A DNA stretch of 42,628 bases from Secundilactobacillus collinoides DSM 20515 = JCM 1123. Its GTDB lineage: Bacteria; Bacillota; Bacilli; Lactobacillales; Lactobacillaceae. A program made the translations under genes and the position numbers. Shown here piece after piece: positions 42,302 through 42,628 of this stretch (position 1 is its first letter; every line of letters starts with the position of its first letter). Under the pieces are notes generated by a model. It was not told where the DNA came from and did not search any database. It was given only the letters and a program-made list of their open reading frames with translations. The DNA is taken from contig NZ_AYYR01000055.1 of the NCBI RefSeq assembly GCF_001435975.1, positions 1 through 42,628 of the forward strand, in the 5' to 3' direction.

Positions 42302-42628
42302 TTAAGAACGCGTTGCGTGATCTTTTGAATGGGCGTTGTTTTGACCATAGTAAGCGTTGGCACCATGCTTACGGTAATAGTGCTTGTCCAACAGGTACTG
42401 TGGCAATTCTGAACTCTGGTGCGTAAGTTCCATGGTGTGGAAGTCTTCTTCGGCAACCACTTCAAGCACCTTAGAGTTGTAAACAGCCTTGGCAGGTGTT
42501 GGCCCCCAAGCAAACGGACCGTGTTGGCTGACGAGGGCTGCTGGAACAGCTTCGTAATCGAGCCCACGTTCGTTAAAGGTCTTCACAATGGTTTTACCCG
42601 TGTTGCCTTCATAATCTTCTTCAATTTC
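42302..42628 (-). CDS. araD: L-ribulose-5-phosphate 4-epimerase, C-terminal part (cut by window edge)
   Basis: 108 C-terminal codons; the start lies beyond the right edge. The enzyme converts L-ribulose 5-phosphate to D-xylulose 5-phosphate (EC 5.1.3.4) in a class II aldolase-like fold with Zn2+. Seen here are PAALVSQHGPFAWGPTPAKAV, with the metal-binding His, AEEDFHTMELT, and the C-terminal LLDKHYYRKHGANAYYGQ with the conserved Tyr/His-rich tail. Gene order araD-araA suggests that araB (ribulokinase) lies further upstream, outside the window. Confidence 0.95.
   Translation of the reverse strand, partial: EIEEDYEGNTGKTIVKTFNERGLDYEAVPAALVSQHGPFAWGPTPAKAVYNSKVLEVVAEEDFHTMELTHQSSELPQYLLDKHYYRKHGANAYYGQNNAHSKDHATRS

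Overview
The window looks like a chromosomal piece from a member of the Lactobacillaceae. The evidence is moderate GC content, strong AGGAGG-type ribosome binding sites, DUF5776-type wall-binding tails, a LacS-type permease with a fused EIIA domain, a type II nucleoside deoxyribosyltransferase, catabolite-repression (cre) sites and a GH42/GH127/GH43/araA/araD arabino-oligosaccharide island. The species cannot be fixed from the sequence. There are no rRNA or tRNA genes, no CRISPR array and no recognisable insertion sequence.

Left part (1-9.3 kb): a broken small gene and a histidine phosphatase face a serine biosynthesis operon, serC-serA. That operon has a full leader-peptide attenuator: promoter, 20-residue leader with a Ser-Ser-Ser run, mutually exclusive stems and a perfect terminator. 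A uracil-DNA glycosylase gene follows, with a phased cluster of DnaA boxes directly upstream. Next come a secreted matrixin-type metalloprotease and a carboxylesterase. An aminotransferase / D-2-hydroxyacid dehydrogenase operon ends this part. Its leader encodes a second short peptide with six aromatic codons in a row (Tyr-Tyr-Phe-Trp-Phe-Phe), followed by the same chain of alternative RNA stems as in the ser leader. The two leaders, 8 kb apart and specific for different amino acids, are the most striking content of the window.

Middle part (9.3-24.5 kb): a secreted GH25 muramidase behind a WalR-like box, a quinone/electrophile-detoxification-like pair (ring-cleaving dioxygenase and hydrolase, overlapping), an FMN-binding protein, acetate kinase, a membrane acyltransferase, a frameshifted secreted beta-helix protein, a nucleoside deoxyribosyltransferase, an orphan PTS IIC-type membrane protein, a disulfide-reductase-like flavoenzyme lacking the usual C-terminal His, two tandem TPM-domain proteins and a DUF2798 membrane protein behind a perfect WalR-type box.

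Right part (24.5-42.6 kb): a modular sugar island. Module 1 is a GH42 beta-galactosidase plus a LacS-like permease, divergent from a LacI-type regulator with clear operators and cre sites. Module 2 is a GPH permease plus GH127 beta-L-arabinofuranosidase, divergent from an AraC-type regulator (plus a 66-residue membrane protein), with repeated TTTCCGA motifs between them. Module 3 is GH43 plus a LacY-like permease, divergent from an ArsR-type HTH protein with a large extra C-terminal domain. Module 4 is araD-araA at the right edge. Together they would import arabinose/galactose-containing plant oligosaccharides, release L-arabinose and galactose, and feed L-arabinose through isomerase and 4-epimerase into the pentose phosphate route. 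An aldo/keto reductase gene in the island is frameshifted.
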